Assembly: GCF_014641945.1 (NCBI RefSeq)
Contig: NZ_BMIJ01000010.1
Span: 1-64,000 of the forward strand
DNA length: 64,000 nt
Direction of reading: 5' to 3'
From: Marinobacterium zhoushanense
GTDB lineage: Bacteria > Pseudomonadota > Gammaproteobacteria > Pseudomonadales > Balneatricaceae
In this document: in pieces, positions 17,212-26,307 of the stretch
Numbering within the stretch: the stretch's first letter is position 1
How the letters are laid out: every line of letters starts with the position of its first letter
The notes under the pieces: model-generated
Told to the model about the DNA's origin: nothing
Databases searched by the model: none
What the model saw: only the letters and a program-made list of their open reading frames with translations
Position numbers and translations under genes: made by a program

Positions 17212-18183
17212 ATGATGAAACCGATGAACAAGCTGTTCGCAGCCGTGGCGATCTCCGCTGCCGCAGTGACTGCGAATGCCGCTGACCTGCTTGACCCGAA
17301 CCTGCCGGCCTACGAAAAGGCCTCCGGCGTGTCTGGCAACCTGTCCAGCGTGGGTTCCGATACTCTGGCCAACCTGATGACGCTGTGGGCTGAAGAGTTC
17401 AAGCGCAACTACCCCAACGTCAACATCCAGATTCAGGCTGCCGGTTCCTCTACTGCTCCCCCAGCTCTGACCGAAGGCACCTCCAACCTGGGTCCGATGA
17501 GCCGCAAGATGAAGGACAAGGAGCTCGAAGCATTCGAGAAGAAGTTCGGTTACAAGCCGACCGCTATCCCTGTCGCCATCGACGCCCTGGCCGTGTTCGC
17601 ACACAAGGACAACCCGATCGCCGGTCTGAGCATGGCTCAGGTTGACGCTATCTTCTCCTCTACTCACAAGTGTGGCGACGGCACCGACATCACCAAGTGG
17701 GGCGACCTGGGCCTGACCGGTTCCCTGTCTGATCAGAGCGTCCAGCTGTTCGGTCGTAACTCTGTATCCGGCACCTACGGCTACTTCAAAGAGCACGCGC
17801 TGTGTAAAGGCGACTTCAAGAACAGCGTGAACGAGCAGCCGGGTTCTGCCTCTGTGGTACAGTCTGTTTCTACCTCTATCAACGGCATCGGTTACTCCGG
17901 CATCGGTTACAAGACCGCTTCCGTACGCGCCCTGCCGCTGTCCAAGGAAGGCACCAACTTCGTTGAAGCAACTCCGGAAAACGCTGCCAACGGCTCATAC
18001 CCGCTGTCCCGCTTCCTGTGGGTTTACGTGAACAAGAAGCCGGGCCAGGAGATGACCCCGCTGGATCGTGAATTCATCAAGCTGGTACTGTCCAAGGTTG
18101 GTCAGGAAGTCGTAGTCAAGGATGGCTACATCCCGCTGCCGGCAAAAGTTGTCGAGAAGCAGCTGAGCGATCTGGGTCTGTAA
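17212..18183 (+). CDS. pstS: Phosphate ABC transporter substrate-binding protein PstS
   Basis: 323 aa with a signal peptide ending near residue 23 (VTANAAD). It captures inorganic phosphate in the periplasm for PstCAB. Phosphate-binding loops are visible as GSDTLANLM, AGSSTAPPALTEG, NLGPMSRKM and the FGRNSVSGTYGYFKE region. An AGGAG site lies just upstream; Met1 or Met2 may be used. Base usage is strikingly uniform, with frequent high-expression codons (CTG, GGT, TCC, AAC). A terminator and a second Pho promoter separate it from pstC, so it is a unit of its own. Confidence 0.96.
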   Translation: MMKPMNKLFAAVAISAAAVTANAADLLDPNLPAYEKASGVSGNLSSVGSDTLANLMTLWAEEFKRNYPNVNIQIQAAGSSTAPPALTEGTSNLGPMSRKMKDKELEAFEKKFGYKPTAIPVAIDALAVFAHKDNPIAGLSMAQVDAIFSSTHKCGDGTDITKWGDLGLTGSLSDQSVQLFGRNSVSGTYGYFKEHALCKGDFKNSVNEQPGSASVVQSVSTSINGIGYSGIGYKTASVRALPLSKEGTNFVEATPENAANGSYPLSRFLWVYVNKKPGQEMTPLDREFIKLVLSKVGQEVVVKDGYIPLPAKVVEKQLSDLGL

Positions 18184-18212
18184 GCGCAGAGCAATATCTG
18201 ACACGACCCTCC

Positions 18213-18236
18213 GGGGAGTCCACAGGACTCCCCTTT
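18213..18236 (+). terminator. Terminator between pstS and pstC
   Basis: GGGGAGTCC and GGACTCCCC form a 9-bp perfect stem with an ACA loop and TTT tail. The short U tract may allow partial read-through, which would give more pstS than pstCAB mRNA. Confidence 0.75.
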
Positions 18237-18251
18237 CGCGTTTGTCGGACG

Positions 18252-18285
18252 CTGTAACATAACCGTCATACTATTGACTTATCGT
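18252..18285 (+). promoter_or_regulatory. Pho box and -10 of pstC
   Basis: CTGTAAC-ATAA-CCGTCAT (18252-18269) is a 7-4-7 PhoB repeat with TATCGT (18280-18285) 10 bp downstream. It provides a separate PhoB-driven promoter for pstCAB-phoU. Confidence 0.78.
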
Positions 18286-18327
18286 ACGCTGCAAATCACG
18301 TTCAGAGCCCCCTCAGGATCCTCAACC

Positions 18328-20601
18328 ATGAGCCTTGACCAAACCACAGCTGCGCCGGACCTCGATTTCACGACGTCGGCGTCCCGCCGCCTGCGCCAGC
18401 GGCGTATGCTGCAGGACAAACTGGCAGCCGGTGGCATCGCCGTTGGCGGCGTCAGTGTCATCATTGCTGTCGTCATGATCTTCTTCTACCTGCTGTACGA
18501 GGTAGCACCTCTGTTCAAGCCGGCTCAGGTTGAGCCCTGGCATGTAAAGGGGGCTCCCCTCGCGCCCTACACGGTACCGGGTAGTCAGTCCGACACTCTC
18601 TACCTTGCGGTGGAGGAGCAGGCCGAGATCGGTTTCCGTATCAGCGCCGATGGCGAGATGGTGTTCTTCAGGGCAGCCGGCGGAGAGCTGATCGACAGCG
18701 AGAGACTGGATCTGCCCGAGGGGGTCGAGATCAGCAGCTTCGCGGTATTGTCCGAGGCCAGTCGTATCTTCGCCTTCGGCCTGAGTAACGGCGAGATTCG
18801 CGTGCTGCGCCACAGCTACAAGGCCACCTACCCGGATGGCCAGCGGGTTCTGACACCGCATCTGGAGCATCCTCTGGGCGAAGCCGGCATTCAGGTCGCC
18901 AACGGGCCGATCGAGAAACTGGCGATCACCAACAACGGTGACCGCTGGGGCGTCGCCGCGTTGAGCGATGGCCAGATCAACTTTACCCGCCTGGCGCTGA
19001 CCGAGAACCTGTTCACCGGCGAAACCAGTGTCGACCGCAGTGAGAAACAGCTGCCTTCGCTGGGGCTAAAGCCGCGTAAGCTGCTGCTGACGCCGGATCT
19101 GGCCTGGCTGATGGCCAGTGCCGCCGATGGCAAGATCGCCGTGGTCAACCTGCGCGGCGAGCCTGAGATCACCCAGCTGTTCGATGCCTCTGAAGGCCAG
19201 ATCACCAGCTTCCAGCTCCTGCTGGGCGCCAACTCGCTGCTGTTGGGCGACGACAAGGGCAAGCTGTCACAGTGGTTCTTCGTCCGTAACGACCAGGGCG
19301 CGCCCGAGCTGACCCAGATTCGCGATTTCGAGCATTCGGGCGATGCCATTGTCAGTCTGACCACCGAGCAGCGACGCAAGGGGCTGGTCAGTGTCGATAA
19401 CAACGGCGCTCTCGCGCTGTACAACGCCACCGCACGCCGCACCGCCTTCAACGAACCGCTGTTTGACGGACCGGTCGGCCATATCGCAATGGCACCGCGC
19501 TCCGATGCCCTGTTGGTGGAGCAGAACGGCAAACTCTCTTACTGGCATGTCGAGAACGAGCACCCGGAGGTGTCCTGGTCGGTACTCTGGGAGAAGGTGT
19601 GGTACGAAGGCTACGATGAGCCGGCGTTCATCTGGCAGTCCTCCGCCTCCAACAACGATTTCGAGCCCAAATACAGCCTGATGCCGCTGGCTTTCGGTAC
19701 CCTGAAGGCGGCCTTCTACGCCATGCTGCTGGCTACCCCGCTGGCGATCTGCGGTGCGATCTACACCGCCTACTTCATGGTTCCGGGCATGCGTCGCAAG
19801 GTGAAGCCGTTCATCGAGCTGATGGAGGCGTTGCCCACGGTAATCCTCGGCTTCCTCGCCGGTCTCTGGCTGGCGCCATTCATGGAAGCCAACCTGGCCG
19901 GTATATTCGCGGCACTGGTGGTGATCCCGATTGCCGTGGTCGGCTTTGGCTTTACCTGGCAGAACATGCCCGAGCGGATCCGCTTCCTGCTGCCGGACGG
20001 CTGGGATGCAGCCCTGCTGATTCCGGTGGTGATCCTGGCCACCTGGTTTGCTCTCGGCATCGCGGTACCGCTGGAGCAGCTGCTGTTCAATGGCGACCTG
20101 CGCACCTGGCTCAGCAACGAAGCGGGCATCTCCTATGACCAGCGTAACGCGCTGGTGGTCGGTATCGCCATGGGCTTTGCGGTAATTCCGACCATCTTCT
20201 CGATTACCGAAGATGCGATCTTCGCCGTACCCAAGCACCTGAGCTACGGCTCACTGGCTCTGGGTGCTACCCAGTGGCAGACGCTGACCCGCGTGGTACT
20301 GCCCACCGCCAGCCCCGGTATTTTCTCGGCACTGATGATCGGTATGGGCCGTGCCGTGGGTGAGACGATGATCGTGCTGATGGCCACCGGTAACACCCCG
20401 ATCATGGATGTGAACATCTTCGAAGGGATGCGTACCCTGGCGGCCAACATCGCCGTGGAGATGCCGGAGTCCGAAGTCGGCAGTACTCATTTCCGCATTC
20501 TGTTCCTGGCCGCGTTCGTATTGTTCCTGTTCACCTTCGTGGTGAACACCCTGGCGGAGTCGATTCGTCAGCACCTACGCAAGAAATACGGTTCACTTTA
20601 A
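18328..20601 (+). CDS. pstC: Phosphate ABC transporter permease PstC, large form
   Basis: 757 aa from the ATG at 18328 (MSLDQTTAAPDL). E. coli PstC is about 320 aa. The extra length is one extracytoplasmic region of about 390 residues between the first membrane helix (about 45-70) and the core permease. It contains repeats such as LAWLMASAADGKIAVVNLRGE that look like WD40/beta-propeller blades. The last 300 residues carry the binding-protein-dependent permease domain with the EAA loop (HLSYGSLALGATQWQT). Large PstC proteins of this type are known in Pseudomonas. It forms the membrane channel with PstA. Confidence 0.94.
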   Translation: MSLDQTTAAPDLDFTTSASRRLRQRRMLQDKLAAGGIAVGGVSVIIAVVMIFFYLLYEVAPLFKPAQVEPWHVKGAPLAPYTVPGSQSDTLYLAVEEQAEIGFRISADGEMVFFRAAGGELIDSERLDLPEGVEISSFAVLSEASRIFAFGLSNGEIRVLRHSYKATYPDGQRVLTPHLEHPLGEAGIQVANGPIEKLAITNNGDRWGVAALSDGQINFTRLALTENLFTGETSVDRSEKQLPSLGLKPRKLLLTPDLAWLMASAADGKIAVVNLRGEPEITQLFDASEGQITSFQLLLGANSLLLGDDKGKLSQWFFVRNDQGAPELTQIRDFEHSGDAIVSLTTEQRRKGLVSVDNNGALALYNATARRTAFNEPLFDGPVGHIAMAPRSDALLVEQNGKLSYWHVENEHPEVSWSVLWEKVWYEGYDEPAFIWQSSASNNDFEPKYSLMPLAFGTLKAAFYAMLLATPLAICGAIYTAYFMVPGMRRKVKPFIELMEALPTVILGFLAGLWLAPFMEANLAGIFAALVVIPIAVVGFGFTWQNMPERIRFLLPDGWDAALLIPVVILATWFALGIAVPLEQLLFNGDLRTWLSNEAGISYDQRNALVVGIAMGFAVIPTIFSITEDAIFAVPKHLSYGSLALGATQWQTLTRVVLPTASPGIFSALMIGMGRAVGETMIVLMATGNTPIMDVNIFEGMRTLAANIAVEMPESEVGSTHFRILFLAAFVLFLFTFVVNTLAESIRQHLRKKYGSL

Positions 20602-20621
20602 GGCACCACTGAGGATTGACT

Positions 20622-22310
20622 ATGCGTATCTCATTCAGCGAATGGACCAAGTCGGGCTCCCCCTGGGTCTGGCTCAACGCCGGTGCCGTGGCGATATCAA
20701 TCATCATGGTGGTCGGCCTGCTGGCGCTGATCGCCGTGCGCGGCCTGGGCCACTTCTGGCCCGCCGACGTGATTCAGGCGGATTACGAAGAAAACGGCCG
20801 CCAGCGCACCATTATCGGTGAGCTGGTCGAGCGTGAGATGGTGCCGGCACCCCAGCTGCGCGGCGCGGGTATCGAGGTACCCGAAGGGGTCGAAGCGATG
20901 GCGCGCGACCTGATCAAGGTCGGAAACCGCGACTTCGGCAGCGCCGACTTCATCTGGGCAATGGACCATTTCATCACCCATACCCAGCGCCCAGCGATGT
21001 TGTTTGCCGCCGAGCGTCTGGAGTGGGGTAACTTCTACGGTTACCTGCGCGAAGTGAAGGAAGCGGGCCAGAGCGTCGGCCGTCATACCGGATATGAGAA
21101 GACTCAGGAGTACCTGACACTTTGGGCCGAGTTCCAGCAGCGCATCGATCGCGTACTGGATATCCGCGAGCAGATCCTGAGCATCGAAAAGAAAGATATC
21201 GGCAGTATCAACTACGAGATCGAGCGTCTGCGTCTGAAAGAGCGAAGTCTGGATCTGGAGCAGTCCACCGATACCGCGGCCTACGCCAAGATCGAAGCGC
21301 GTCGCAGCGAGCTGAATGCGGAGTATGAGCAGCTGCAACAGCGCCTTACCGATCTCTACCAGCAGATTAACCGCGATACCTTTGTCGCCGAGATCGCCGA
21401 TGGCCGTGAAGTGGAGATTGCGGTCGCCAAGATCGTACGCGCCTTCCTGCCCAACGATATGGGCCTGGCCGCGAAGATCATCCACTATGCCGAGAAGGTG
21501 TGGGAGTTCCTCAGCGACGAGCCCCGTGAAGCCAACACTGAGGGCGGTATCTTCCCGGCGATCTTCGGTACTGTGATGATGGTGATCCTGATGTCGGTGC
21601 TGGTCACCCCGTTCGGCGTGATCGCCGCGGTCTACCTGCGCGAGTATGCCAAGCAGGGCTTCATCACCCGCCTGATCCGTATCGCGGTGAACAACCTGGC
21701 CGGCGTACCGTCGATCGTATACGGCGTATTCGGCCTCGGCTTCTTCGTCTACTTCCTCGGCGGTCACATCGACGACCTGTTCTTCCCTGAGGCCAAGCCG
21801 TCACCGACCTTCGGTACCGGCGGTCTGATGTGGGCCTCGATCACCCTGGCCCTGCTCACCGTACCGGTGGTGATCGTCGCCACCGAAGAGGGCCTGGCCC
21901 GTATCCCGCGCGCGGTGCGCGAAGGCTCCCTGGCCCTGGGCGCGACCAAGTTCGAGACCCTGTGGAAGGTGGTGCTGCCGATGGCCAGCCCGGCGATGAT
22001 GACCGGTGTTATCCTCGCCATCGCCCGCGCTGCCGGTGAGGTGGCACCGCTGATGCTGGTCGGTGTGGTCAAGCTGGCGCCCAGCCTGCCGCTGGATACC
22101 AACTATCCCTATCTGCATCTGGATCAGAAGTTCATGCATCTGGGCTTCCACATCTATGATGTAGGCTTCCAGAGCCCCAACGTCGAAGCGGCCCGCCCGC
22201 TGGTCTATGCCACGGCGCTGCTGCTGGTGGTGGTGATCGCGCTGCTGAACTTCTCGGCCATTGCGATCCGCAACCACCTGCGTGAAAAGTACAAAGCGCT
22301 TGAAATGTGA
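20622..22310 (+). CDS. pstA: Phosphate ABC transporter permease PstA, large form
   Basis: 562 aa, about 260 more than E. coli PstA. The first membrane helix is at about 18-45. Then comes a long soluble insert (about 50-300) with strong coiled-coil character (EIERLRLKERSLDLEQ), followed by the permease core with the EAA loop (REGSLALGATKFETLWKV). ATG at 20622 is preferred over TTG at 20616 because of the AGGA site spacing. It follows pstC by 20 bp. The insert probably lies on the periplasmic side, as in PstC; its role is not known to me. Confidence 0.94.
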   Translation: MRISFSEWTKSGSPWVWLNAGAVAISIIMVVGLLALIAVRGLGHFWPADVIQADYEENGRQRTIIGELVEREMVPAPQLRGAGIEVPEGVEAMARDLIKVGNRDFGSADFIWAMDHFITHTQRPAMLFAAERLEWGNFYGYLREVKEAGQSVGRHTGYEKTQEYLTLWAEFQQRIDRVLDIREQILSIEKKDIGSINYEIERLRLKERSLDLEQSTDTAAYAKIEARRSELNAEYEQLQQRLTDLYQQINRDTFVAEIADGREVEIAVAKIVRAFLPNDMGLAAKIIHYAEKVWEFLSDEPREANTEGGIFPAIFGTVMMVILMSVLVTPFGVIAAVYLREYAKQGFITRLIRIAVNNLAGVPSIVYGVFGLGFFVYFLGGHIDDLFFPEAKPSPTFGTGGLMWASITLALLTVPVVIVATEEGLARIPRAVREGSLALGATKFETLWKVVLPMASPAMMTGVILAIARAAGEVAPLMLVGVVKLAPSLPLDTNYPYLHLDQKFMHLGFHIYDVGFQSPNVEAARPLVYATALLLVVVIALLNFSAIAIRNHLREKYKALEM

Positions 22311-22345
22311 TGTCGGCACCGATTACTGAATAAAGGTTTATAGAG

Positions 22346-23179
22346 ATGACTAGCGAAATCAAAACCCACGCCATCGATATCGCCTCCCTGCAGCGCGACA
22401 GCCGCACACTGCGCCTGGAAGAGGAAACCCATACCCTGCAGGTTCGCGATCTCAAGCTGTTTTACGGTCAAAAAGAGGCGCTGCACGGTATCAACATGGA
22501 TATCGCCAAAAACCGTGTCACCGCGTTTATCGGCCCCTCCGGCTGCGGTAAATCGACCCTGCTGCGCTGCTTCAACCGTATGAATGACCTGGTCGACGGT
22601 TGCCGCATCGAGGGCCAGTTGCTGCTCGATGGCGAGAATATCTACGACCGCAGCGTCAACGTGGCCGACCTGCGTCGCCGCGTCGGCATGGTGTTCCAGA
22701 AGCCCAACCCCTTCCCCAAGTCGATCTACGAGAACGTGGCCTACGGTCTGCGTATCCAGGGCGTGAAGAAGAAGCGCGTAATCGACGATACCGTGGAATG
22801 GGCGCTGCGCTCGGCCGCGCTCTGGGATGAGGTCAAGGATCGCCTGCACGAGTCGGCGCTGGGCATGTCCGGCGGTCAGCAGCAGCGTCTGGTCATCGCC
22901 CGTACCGTGGCGGTCAAGCCGGAAGTATTGCTGCTCGACGAGCCGGCCTCTGCGCTCGACCCGATCTCCACGCTGAAGATCGAGGAGCTGATCCACGAGC
23001 TCAAACGGGACTTCACCATCGTCATCGTCACCCACAATATGCAGCAGGCAGCCCGTGTTTCCGATTACACTGCCTTCATGTACATGGGTGATCTGATCGA
23101 GTTCGGTGTAACCGACACCCTGTTTACCAATCCGGCCGAGAAGCAGACCGAAGACTATATTACTGGTCGTTACGGCTGA
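22346..23179 (+). CDS. pstB: Phosphate ABC transporter ATP-binding protein PstB
   Basis: 277 aa. Walker A is GPSGCGKST, the Q-loop region is VFQKPNPFP, the ABC signature is MSGGQQQRL and Walker B is LLLDEPASALDP, with the switch His in VTHNMQQA. It powers phosphate uptake through PstCA. An N-terminal extension of about 35 residues precedes the ABC core. It lies 35 bp after pstA. Confidence 0.96.
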   Translation: MTSEIKTHAIDIASLQRDSRTLRLEEETHTLQVRDLKLFYGQKEALHGINMDIAKNRVTAFIGPSGCGKSTLLRCFNRMNDLVDGCRIEGQLLLDGENIYDRSVNVADLRRRVGMVFQKPNPFPKSIYENVAYGLRIQGVKKKRVIDDTVEWALRSAALWDEVKDRLHESALGMSGGQQQRLVIARTVAVKPEVLLLDEPASALDPISTLKIEELIHELKRDFTIVIVTHNMQQAARVSDYTAFMYMGDLIEFGVTDTLFTNPAEKQTEDYITGRYG

Positions 23180-23238
23180 TGGCGCCCCGGCGCCATCCCT
23201 GAACTGCCCAGCAACATTCCGTAACGGAGACAGAGACC

Positions 23239-23997
23239 GTGGAATTCGAAAAGGATAGTTACTCCACCCATATCTCCCAGCAATTCAACGAAGAGCTGGA
23301 GACCATTCGCACTCAGATGCTGACCATGGGCGGAATCGTCGAGCGTCAGGTTCACGACGCCATTGAGGCGCTGCTGACCAGCGATAACGAACTGGCCGAG
23401 CAGGCCCGTCGTATCGACAAGCAGACCAACGAAATGGAGCTGCTGATCGACGAGCAGTGCACCATGACCATCGCCCGTCGCCAGCCCGCCGCCTCGGACC
23501 TGCGCCTGATCATCTCGATCAGCCGCGCCGTGGCCGACCTGGAGCGGATCGGTGACGAGGCCAGCCGCATCGCCCAGCAGGCGATCGAGATGGCCGAGGG
23601 CACCCGCACCCAGCACGGTTTCCACGAGGTGCGCCACATCGGCAACGTGGTACGCGACATGGTCAAGGATGTGCTCACCGCCTTCGCCCGCAACGATCTG
23701 GAGATGGCCTACCGCGTGGCCAAGCAGGATCGTATCGTCGATCAGGAGTACCGCACCGCCATGCGCACCCTGGTCACCTACATGATGGAGGACGTGCGTT
23801 CGATCTCCAGCATCATGAACGTGATCTGGGTATTGCGCAGCCTGGAGCGTATCGGCGATCACGCCCGCAACCTGGCCGAGCACCTGATCTATCAGGTCAG
23901 CGGCACCGACGTGCGGCACAAGAGCCTGCAGACGATGAAGCAGGCGGTGCGCGACGAAACCGGCAGCAGCGAAGAGGACAGCGACGACGTCGAATAG
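23239..23997 (+). CDS. phoU: Phosphate signalling regulator PhoU
   Basis: 252 aa, GTG start at 23239. Two similar three-helix PhoU halves are seen, with the metal-binding ExxxD-type motifs (SRAVADLERIGDEASRIA and MNVIWVLRSLERIGDHARNLAEH). PhoU links PstB to PhoR to hold the Pho regulon off when phosphate is high. It ends the pst operon and is convergent with the DUF1415 gene 11 bp away. The C-terminus is acidic (SSEEDSDDVE). Confidence 0.96.
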   Translation: MEFEKDSYSTHISQQFNEELETIRTQMLTMGGIVERQVHDAIEALLTSDNELAEQARRIDKQTNEMELLIDEQCTMTIARRQPAASDLRLIISISRAVADLERIGDEASRIAQQAIEMAEGTRTQHGFHEVRHIGNVVRDMVKDVLTAFARNDLEMAYRVAKQDRIVDQEYRTAMRTLVTYMMEDVRSISSIMNVIWVLRSLERIGDHARNLAEHLIYQVSGTDVRHKSLQTMKQAVRDETGSSEEDSDDVE

Positions 23998-24008
23998 CCG
24001 TCGTTCGC

Positions 24009-24635
24009 TTAACCTTCGTCAGGCCAGTAATCGGCCAGGGGCGGGAATTGCGCCAGCAGTCCCGCCCTGCCCATCTCCCGCAATCGCTTGATGTTACGCT
24101 CCGGTATCGATTCCGGGTCGCGGTAGCTGGCCAGCGCCCGGCTCATCTCGTCCTGGCGGATCAGATGCAGCGTGGGATAGGGGGCGCGGTTGGTCCAGTG
24201 ACTGATATCGTCCGTATCAACGCCGTCGAACAGATAACCGGGATGGAAGGTGGCGATCTGGAACAGATCCTCAACTCCCGCCTGTTCGATTAGCGCCTCC
24301 GCATCGGCCACCAGATCGAGAAATTGATCAAAATCCTGCAACAGCCAGGGCGTGATCAGCAGCGTGGTGGACAGCTCGGCCTCCGGCCGCTCCACCAGAT
24401 CCGCGAGTTGCTGCAGAAAATCGCGCAGGAAGCGCTCCTCATCCCGGGCATCCGATACCTGATAACGGATGCTACCAGCGCGTACCACCGGTGCGGCAAA
24501 GGGGCAGAGGTTGAGTCCCACCACCATCTGCTCGACCCACTCCTGGGTCAGCTGCTGCGCCTGCTCAAGCAGGCGCAGCTCTTCTGGCGTCGGTTCGTTT
24601 GTCTGATCGTTTGGCGTTTCGTTTGTATTGGTCAT
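24009..24635 (-). CDS. DUF1415 family protein
   Basis: 208 aa, no signal peptide or membrane segment. The DUF1415 core is recognised from VGLNLCPFAAPVV near residue 40 and ATFHPGYLFDGV, WTNRAPYPTLHLIRQDEM and IPERNIKRLREMG further on. Function unknown. The N-terminal 30 residues are low-complexity (T, N, E, P). It lies between phoU (convergent) and ubiC (divergent). Confidence 0.88.
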   Translation of the reverse strand: MTNTNETPNDQTNEPTPEELRLLEQAQQLTQEWVEQMVVGLNLCPFAAPVVRAGSIRYQVSDARDEERFLRDFLQQLADLVERPEAELSTTLLITPWLLQDFDQFLDLVADAEALIEQAGVEDLFQIATFHPGYLFDGVDTDDISHWTNRAPYPTLHLIRQDEMSRALASYRDPESIPERNIKRLREMGRAGLLAQFPPLADYWPDEG

Positions 24636-24755
24636 CGCGCGATCCTACCGCCACGCGGGCAAAAAGCAACCTGCCAGCCGGGGTGCGTGAATGGTAGACT
24701 ATGCACCCTTCTGCCGACCCCGTCGTGCGACCTGTCCACCAATAGCGGTAACACT

Positions 24756-25295
24756 GTGACCATCGATACTCCGCTGCCCAGGCCTGAGCGTACCCTGCAC
24801 TGGCGTACACTAGCGCACCCGATTCAGGCGCCGCGTCATCTGCGCCGCTGGCTGACCGACGAGGGCTCGCTGACCCGCTTGCTGAAACGCGCCAGCCGCG
24901 GCCGTTTCTCGGTGCAGGTGCTGCGCCAGGAGTATGGCCGGCCGGGTGCCGGCGAGACGGTGGCGCTTGGCCTGAGTGCACGCCAGTCCGTGCTGATCCG
25001 CGAGGTGCTGCTCTGCGGCGCCGGCGAGCCCTGGGTCTACGCCCGTACCGTGATCCCGGCCACCACCCTGCGCGGCCGTCACCGCACGCTGAAACTGATC
25101 GGCTCGCGCCCGCTCGGTTCTCTGCTGTTCAACGACCCGGCCATGCGCCGTGACCCGCTGCAGATCGCGCGAGTGGACAACGCCCGGGGAGAGAGCCTGT
25201 GGGCCCGCCGCTCGATCTTCCATCTTGACGATAAGCCCCTGCTGGTGTGCGAGGTTTTTCTACCCGCCCTCAAGGGCATACAATACCCAGCCTGA
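24756..25295 (+). CDS. ubiC: Chorismate lyase UbiC
   Basis: 179 aa from the GTG at 24756; the ORF runs further upstream but overlaps DUF1415 and has no family match. It converts chorismate to 4-hydroxybenzoate and pyruvate, the entry to ubiquinone. Motifs include the Arg in VLIREVLLCG, WVYARTVIP, the active-site loop GSRPLGSLLF and the terminal CEVFLPAL with its Glu. It is 16 bp before ubiA, the next enzyme of the pathway. Confidence 0.93.
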   Translation: MTIDTPLPRPERTLHWRTLAHPIQAPRHLRRWLTDEGSLTRLLKRASRGRFSVQVLRQEYGRPGAGETVALGLSARQSVLIREVLLCGAGEPWVYARTVIPATTLRGRHRTLKLIGSRPLGSLLFNDPAMRRDPLQIARVDNARGESLWARRSIFHLDDKPLLVCEVFLPALKGIQYPA

Positions 25296-25311
25296 TACTC
25301 CGGGGGATAGC

Positions 25312-26196
25312 ATGGCAATGTCGATGACCAACAGCTCGAAAAGCGACAAGCTGAACGCGTATATCCAGCTGATGCGTGCTGATCGCCCGATCGGCACCTA
25401 CCTGCTGCTCTGGCCGACGCTCTGGGCACTGTGGATCGCCGCCGAAGGGGTCCCCCCGCTGCACCTGCTGCTGATCTTTACGCTGGGCGTATTTCTGACC
25501 CGCTCCGCCGGCTGCGTGATCAACGACTACGCCGACCGCCATCTCGATGGTCATGTAAAACGGACCAAGGAGCGCCCCCTGCCCACCGGCCGGGTCACCG
25601 AGCGTGAAGCGCTGCTGTTGTTTGCCGGCTTGATGCTGCTCGCCTTCGTCCTGGTCCTGTTCACCAACGGCATGACCATCCTGATGTCGTTCGCCGGCCT
25701 GGCCCTGGCCTTCACCTACCCGTTCATGAAACGCCACACCCACCTGCCGCAGGTGGTGCTCGGCGCCGCATTCGGCTGGGCGATCCCGATGGCATTTACC
25801 GCCGTACAGGAACAACTGCCGGTGCTGGCCTGGCTGATCTTCATGGCCAAGATGTTCTGGACCGTGGCCTACGACTCCATGTATGCGATGGTTGACCGTG
25901 ATGATGACCTCAAAATCGGCATCAAATCCTCGGCCGTGCTATTCGGGCACCACGACCGGCTGATCATCGGCATACTGCAGCTCTGCGCCCTGCTTCTGCT
26001 CATCGCCGTCGGCCTGCTGGCCAATCTGGGCCTCTACTTCCACCTCGGCCTGGCCGGTGCGGCGATCCTGTTTATCTATCAACAGTGGCTGATCCGTGAG
26101 CGTGAGCGGATGCCCTGCCTGCAAGCCTTCCTGAATAACCACTGGGCCGAGCTGCTGGTATTGGTTGGTATCATCGCCGACTATGCGTTGCGTTGA
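25312..26196 (+). CDS. ubiA: 4-hydroxybenzoate octaprenyltransferase UbiA
   Basis: 294 aa from the ATG at 25312; Met3 and Met5 are near alternatives. An integral membrane prenyltransferase with 8-9 helices. Two Asp-rich Mg-prenyl-diphosphate motifs are present: NDYADRHLDGHVKRT near residue 70-85 and the second DRDDDLKIGIKSSAV near 190-205. It attaches the polyprenyl tail to 4-hydroxybenzoate from UbiC. ubiC-ubiA just upstream of phoB-phoR is the Pseudomonas order. Confidence 0.96.
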   Translation: MAMSMTNSSKSDKLNAYIQLMRADRPIGTYLLLWPTLWALWIAAEGVPPLHLLLIFTLGVFLTRSAGCVINDYADRHLDGHVKRTKERPLPTGRVTEREALLLFAGLMLLAFVLVLFTNGMTILMSFAGLALAFTYPFMKRHTHLPQVVLGAAFGWAIPMAFTAVQEQLPVLAWLIFMAKMFWTVAYDSMYAMVDRDDDLKIGIKSSAVLFGHHDRLIIGILQLCALLLLIAVGLLANLGLYFHLGLAGAAILFIYQQWLIRERERMPCLQAFLNNHWAELLVLVGIIADYALR

Positions 26197-26232
26197 GGGC
26201 TAGCGCCAAGCCGTTGGTTAATCCCTATGCTA

Positions 26233-26266
26233 TTGTCATATTTATGTAACCTAAACGTCTTGTAAT
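26233..26266 (+). promoter_or_regulatory. Pho box and -10 of phoBR
   Basis: TTGTCAT-ATTT-ATGTAAC (26233-26250) is a 7-4-7 PhoB repeat and TGTAAT (26261-26266) lies 10 bp downstream, the same geometry as at pstS and pstC. It supports positive autoregulation of phoB. Confidence 0.78.
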
Positions 26267-26307
26267 AGTCGCGGTTGATAACAGCTGATAAATAGAGGCA
26301 GAGACTG

